Below are positions 25,183 to 27,453 of a stretch of DNA of 27,453 bases, piece by piece. Each line of letters begins with the position of its first letter. Position 1 is the stretch's first letter. Below the pieces are notes generated by a model. That model did no database searches, was not told the origin of the DNA, and saw only the letters and a list, made by a program, of their open reading frames with translations. The translations under genes and the position numbers were made by a program. The stretch is from DATILL01 sp035476575 (lineage in GTDB: Bacteria > Actinomycetota > Actinomycetes > Mycobacteriales > JACQDL01), in the NCBI GenBank assembly GCA_035476575.1, contig DATILL010000002.1, positions 1 to 27,453 of the forward strand, written 5' to 3'.

Positions 25183-25856
25183 GCCTCATCGTGACGCCGG
25201 TCGCCGAGGCGATGCTGGCGAACATGCGGGTGGTCGGGTATGCCCATGCCGGAGAGCCGACCGACCTGCGTGCGCAGGTGGACGCCATCCGCCGGGAGGT
25301 CGGCACGCGCGGCTGGGAGCTGGTCACGGTCTTCGATGACGCCGACTCGGGCGGCACCGAGGTGGCCAGCTTTGGTCTCACCGGCGCGCTCGCCGCCTTG
25401 GCGAGTCGCGATGCCGACGCGCTGGTCGTCGCTCGGCTCAGCGGGCTGACCGGCTCGGTGTCGCGGCTGGTGGAGCTGCTGGAACGATTTCAGCGCAACC
25501 GGTGGGTGCTCGTGGCCCTGGACACAGCCGAGGGGGCGGGTACGGACGGGGCTGGCTGCCGCCCGGGGCCCTGGGCGGGTGCGGGGGAACGTCCACTCGT
25601 CGGTGTGCGTACCAGGGCGGGCATCGCCGCCCGCCGGGCCGCGGGTGTCCGGGTTGGCGGGCCTCGTCGGTGCCCCGATGATGTGCTCGACCGCGTGGTG
25701 CGGTTGCGTGCCTCGGGTGCTCGGTTGGTGGATATCGCCGCGGAGATGAATGCGGCTGGCATTGTCACGCCGGGCGGCGGGTCTCGGTGGTGGGCTTCTC
25801 ATGTTTCTCGGCTGTTGGCTACGCAGGATGCTCGGGCGTGGAGGGGTGGTGGCTGA
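25179..25856 (+). CDS. Serine-recombinase-like protein lacking catalytic residues
   Basis: A 225-aa protein. Residues 16-115 follow the serine resolvase N-terminal fold (MRVVGYAHAGEPTDLRAQVDAIRR, WELVTVFDDADSGG, DALVVARLSGLTGSVSRLVELL). Where active enzymes read Y-x-R-V/A-S it has YAHAGE (21-26), so the nucleophilic Ser is missing, and the DRLSR arginine motif is altered to ARLSGL. The linker ~118-140 is Gly-rich and unlike the usual E-helix. Residues 141-215 keep the recombinase HTH pattern (RTRAGIAARRAAGVRVGGP, then LVDIAAEMNAAGIVTPGG). It may still bind DNA without cutting it. GTG 25179 overlaps the upstream stop; ATG 25224 (MRVVGYAHAG) would be the usual recombinase start. Confidence 0.7.
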   Translation: MSLIVTPVAEAMLANMRVVGYAHAGEPTDLRAQVDAIRREVGTRGWELVTVFDDADSGGTEVASFGLTGALAALASRDADALVVARLSGLTGSVSRLVELLERFQRNRWVLVALDTAEGAGTDGAGCRPGPWAGAGERPLVGVRTRAGIAARRAAGVRVGGPRRCPDDVLDRVVRLRASGARLVDIAAEMNAAGIVTPGGGSRWWASHVSRLLATQDARAWRGGG

Positions 25857-26190
25857 AGGGCGGGGTGTGAAGATCTTGAGGCTTGTGCTGACAGGCTCGG
25901 CTCGGACCCGGTGATCACTGGTTACCTCGTCGACCCGCGACGACACAGTAGATGATCTTGGCCTAAGGTAGTTCCGCATAAGCCATCAGATTGCCCGCAT
26001 GATCACTTGAGACCGCCCCCTCCTTTCGGCCGGCCGCTCTCGGCGACTGGCTTGCCACCGGGCTGCTCAAGCTGTTCGGAAACCCCGGTTGACTCGGATG
26101 ATCAGGCGCTGACCTGGGCTGGCGGGCCTTGGCTGTTCGCTCGGATTTTTGGCTGCCGCGCCAGTTGCCTTCGGCGACTGGCTTGCCACC

Positions 26191-26290
26191 GGGACTACTG
26201 TAGGCGCTCGCCGCTGTGCTCACCGAAGTTCGCACCTTCCTCCTCACGCCGGAACTACTGTGGGCGCTCGCCGCTGTGCTCACCGAAGTT
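26191..26290. repeat. 60-bp period tandem repeat
   Basis: The 40-bp block GGRACTACTGTRGGCGCTCG...CCGAAGTT is present at 26191-26230 and 26251-26290 with two mismatches. The period equals 20 codons, and one frame reads ALAAVLTEV in both copies, but the first copy carries an in-frame TAG. Confidence 0.85.
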
Positions 26291-26346
26291 TCTCATCTTT
26301 TCTCCGACCCTCGGGTTAGCGGGGTGGTTCTGTCGGTGGCTCTGTT

Positions 26347-26352
26347 TATTCT
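26347..26352 (+). promoter_or_regulatory. -10 element TATTCT of the DUF222 gene
   Basis: TATTCT ends 6 nt before ATG 26359 and there is no ribosome binding site, fitting a leaderless transcript. The -35 is weak. Confidence 0.45.
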
Positions 26353-26358
26353 TCTCCT

Positions 26359-27453
26359 ATGTCGAACGCGGTCGCCCTGGTCGAGCAGTTCTCTGCTCTG
26401 CTTGACCTGTGTGGTGGCGTCGACTTCTCTTCGCTTTCCGATTCCGAGGTTGACGAGGTGTTGGTGCGGGGGTTCCGGCAGGTCTCTCGGTTCACCGGTA
26501 CGGTGCTGCTGCCGTTGGTGCGGGAGGCGGAGTCGCGGGGCCTGGCGTCCGCGCATGACGCGCCGAGCATGACGGCGTGGCTGCGGGACAGCTTGAACGT
26601 GCGGCCGGGTGAGGCGGGGCGGCTGGTCCGGCTCGCCCGTGCGCTGGACGGAGACCTGCCGGAGACCGCCGCCGCGCTCGCCGACGGCGCCATCAGCGTC
26701 GAGCACGCCCAGGTGGTCGCCGACGCGGTGCGGGCGCTGCCGGCGGAGACGCCGGCCGGGGTCCGGGTCGCGGCGGAGCGGGAGCTGGTCGCGCACTCCG
26801 GGACGTTCGACCCGGGCGAGGTGGCGCTGCTGGGGCGGCGCGTCTTGGACGTGGTGGACCCCGACGGCAGCGCGGAGCTGCAGGCCCGGCAGGCCGAGCG
26901 CGAGGCCGCCGCGGCATACGCCCGCCGTGACCTGCGGATCTCCCCGGCCGGCCCAGGGCTGAGGCGGATCTGCGGGTTCCTGGACACCGAGGGCGCCGAG
27001 ACCCTCCGCGTCGCGCTCGACCCGCTCGCCGCGCCCCGGCCCGCCGACCCGGAGAACGGCGTGCGGGACGAGCGCAGCCACGGGCAGCGGATGGCGGACG
27101 CGTTGGTGGACCTGGCCGACCGGTCCCTGCGCATGGGGGACCTGCCGGACAACGGCGGGGAACGCCCCACCCTGGTCGTGACCATGCCGTATGACAAGCT
27201 CGCCGCCGCCACCGGCGTCGGGACCCTCGACGGCGGTGACGTCCTCCCGGCCAGCCAGGTACGACGCATCGCCTGCGACGCAAACGTCATCCCCGCCGTC
27301 CTCGGCGGGGAAAGCCTGCCGCTGGACCTCGGCCGCGGCTCCCGGCACTACGTCGGCGCGGCACGCCGCGCGATTATTCTCCGCGACCGCGGGTGCGTCT
27401 TCCCCGGCTGCGACCGGCCGTACCAGTGGTGCCACTGCCATCACTGCGTCCAC
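26359..27453 (+). CDS. DUF222/13E12-family HNH endonuclease-like protein (3' end cut by window)
   Basis: The frame is open from ATG 26359 to the right edge (365 codons, no stop). Residues ~25-310 form the DUF222 domain (GLASAHDAPSMTAWLRDSL, RPGEAGRLVRLARAL, ISVEHAQVVADAV). The HNH domain begins near 340 (RDRGCVFPGCDRPYQWCHCH) with metal Cys346 and Cys351 and the HH pair at 361-362; the rest lies beyond the window. Proteins of this kind form the 13E12 repeat family, present in many copies in actinobacteria, with presumed but largely unproven nuclease activity. TATTCT 6 nt upstream suggests a leaderless start. A deleted relative lies at 17226-17600. Confidence 0.9.
   Translation, partial: MSNAVALVEQFSALLDLCGGVDFSSLSDSEVDEVLVRGFRQVSRFTGTVLLPLVREAESRGLASAHDAPSMTAWLRDSLNVRPGEAGRLVRLARALDGDLPETAAALADGAISVEHAQVVADAVRALPAETPAGVRVAAERELVAHSGTFDPGEVALLGRRVLDVVDPDGSAELQARQAEREAAAAYARRDLRISPAGPGLRRICGFLDTEGAETLRVALDPLAAPRPADPENGVRDERSHGQRMADALVDLADRSLRMGDLPDNGGERPTLVVTMPYDKLAAATGVGTLDGGDVLPASQVRRIACDANVIPAVLGGESLPLDLGRGSRHYVGAARRAIILRDRGCVFPGCDRPYQWCHCHHCVH

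Larger units (their letters stand above)
25857..26358. other. 502-bp non-coding spacer with direct repeats
   Basis: GC content is lower than around it. TCGGCGACTGGCTTGCCACC occurs at 26040-26059 and 26171-26190. A 40-bp block occurs twice at a 60-bp interval (see the tandem repeat entry). No credible gene: open frames on both strands cross the repeats and have no ribosome binding site. Near 25930 CGTCG-ACCCG-CGACG is a weak hairpin after the recombinase-like gene. Confidence 0.55.

Noticed and set aside
25963..26283. 106-aa minus-strand ORF in the spacer before the DUF222 gene
   Set aside because: It is composed mostly of the direct repeats (STAASAHSSSG, STAASAYSSPG) and has no ribosome binding site; coding is possible but not supported.

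Overview
The window is very GC-rich (strong G/C preference at third codon positions) and carries typical actinobacterial genes: HemW, LepA, CocE-like hydrolases, DUF222/13E12 HNH proteins and STAND NTPases. Several genes have a TANNNT hexamer only 6-8 nt before a GTG or ATG start, as in leaderless actinobacterial transcripts. Gene content and the short palindromic repeats suggest Micromonosporaceae; that family assignment is inference.

Left part (1-5.8 kb): the 5' end of an IS30-type transposase gene runs off the left edge. A perfect 23-bp inverted repeat follows, then a coupled pair: a 37-aa peptide overlapping by ATGA the start of a STAND/NB-ARC NTPase with near-identical TPR repeats. Next is a secreted subtilisin-like (S8) protease. 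At 6.0-8.4 kb are lepA, preceded by a seven-codon ORF ending in Pro-Pro-Pro, and a small disordered acidic protein.

Middle part (8.6-17.2 kb): an M15-like lipoprotein, an ABC-2 permease and an unusual CocE hydrolase/ABC-ATPase fusion (all minus strand). The permease start overlaps the fusion stop inside a palindromic repeat. Then come a decayed Phd/RelE toxin-antitoxin locus, an MDR oxidoreductase, a truncated ORF running into GGTGACCACA repeats, an enoyl-CoA hydratase, and divergent hemW.

17.2-17.9 kb holds an internally deleted DUF222/13E12 remnant and a second cluster of the same GGTSACCACA repeats.

17.97-24.33 kb is the most interesting part: a minus-strand operon in which every junction overlaps. 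In transcription order it encodes a 72-aa unknown protein, a LysY/ArgC-type reductase, a fused LysZ kinase/LysK hydrolase, the N- and C-terminal halves of a split transketolase, and an APC-family amino acid permease. It resembles amino-group carrier protein (LysW/AmCP) pathways, where glutamate or aminoadipate is protected on a carrier, phosphorylated, reduced, modified (transketolase C2 transfer in the vazabitide/DADH route) and released. No LysW carrier, LysX ligase or aminotransferase is visible in the window.

Right part (24.3-27.45 kb): a regulatory region rich in repeats and palindromes, a small membrane protein coupled to a serine-recombinase-like protein that seems to lack its catalytic serine, a 500-bp spacer with 60-bp tandem repeats, and a DUF222/13E12 HNH protein running off the right edge. 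That gene is related to the remnant at 17.2-17.6 kb.
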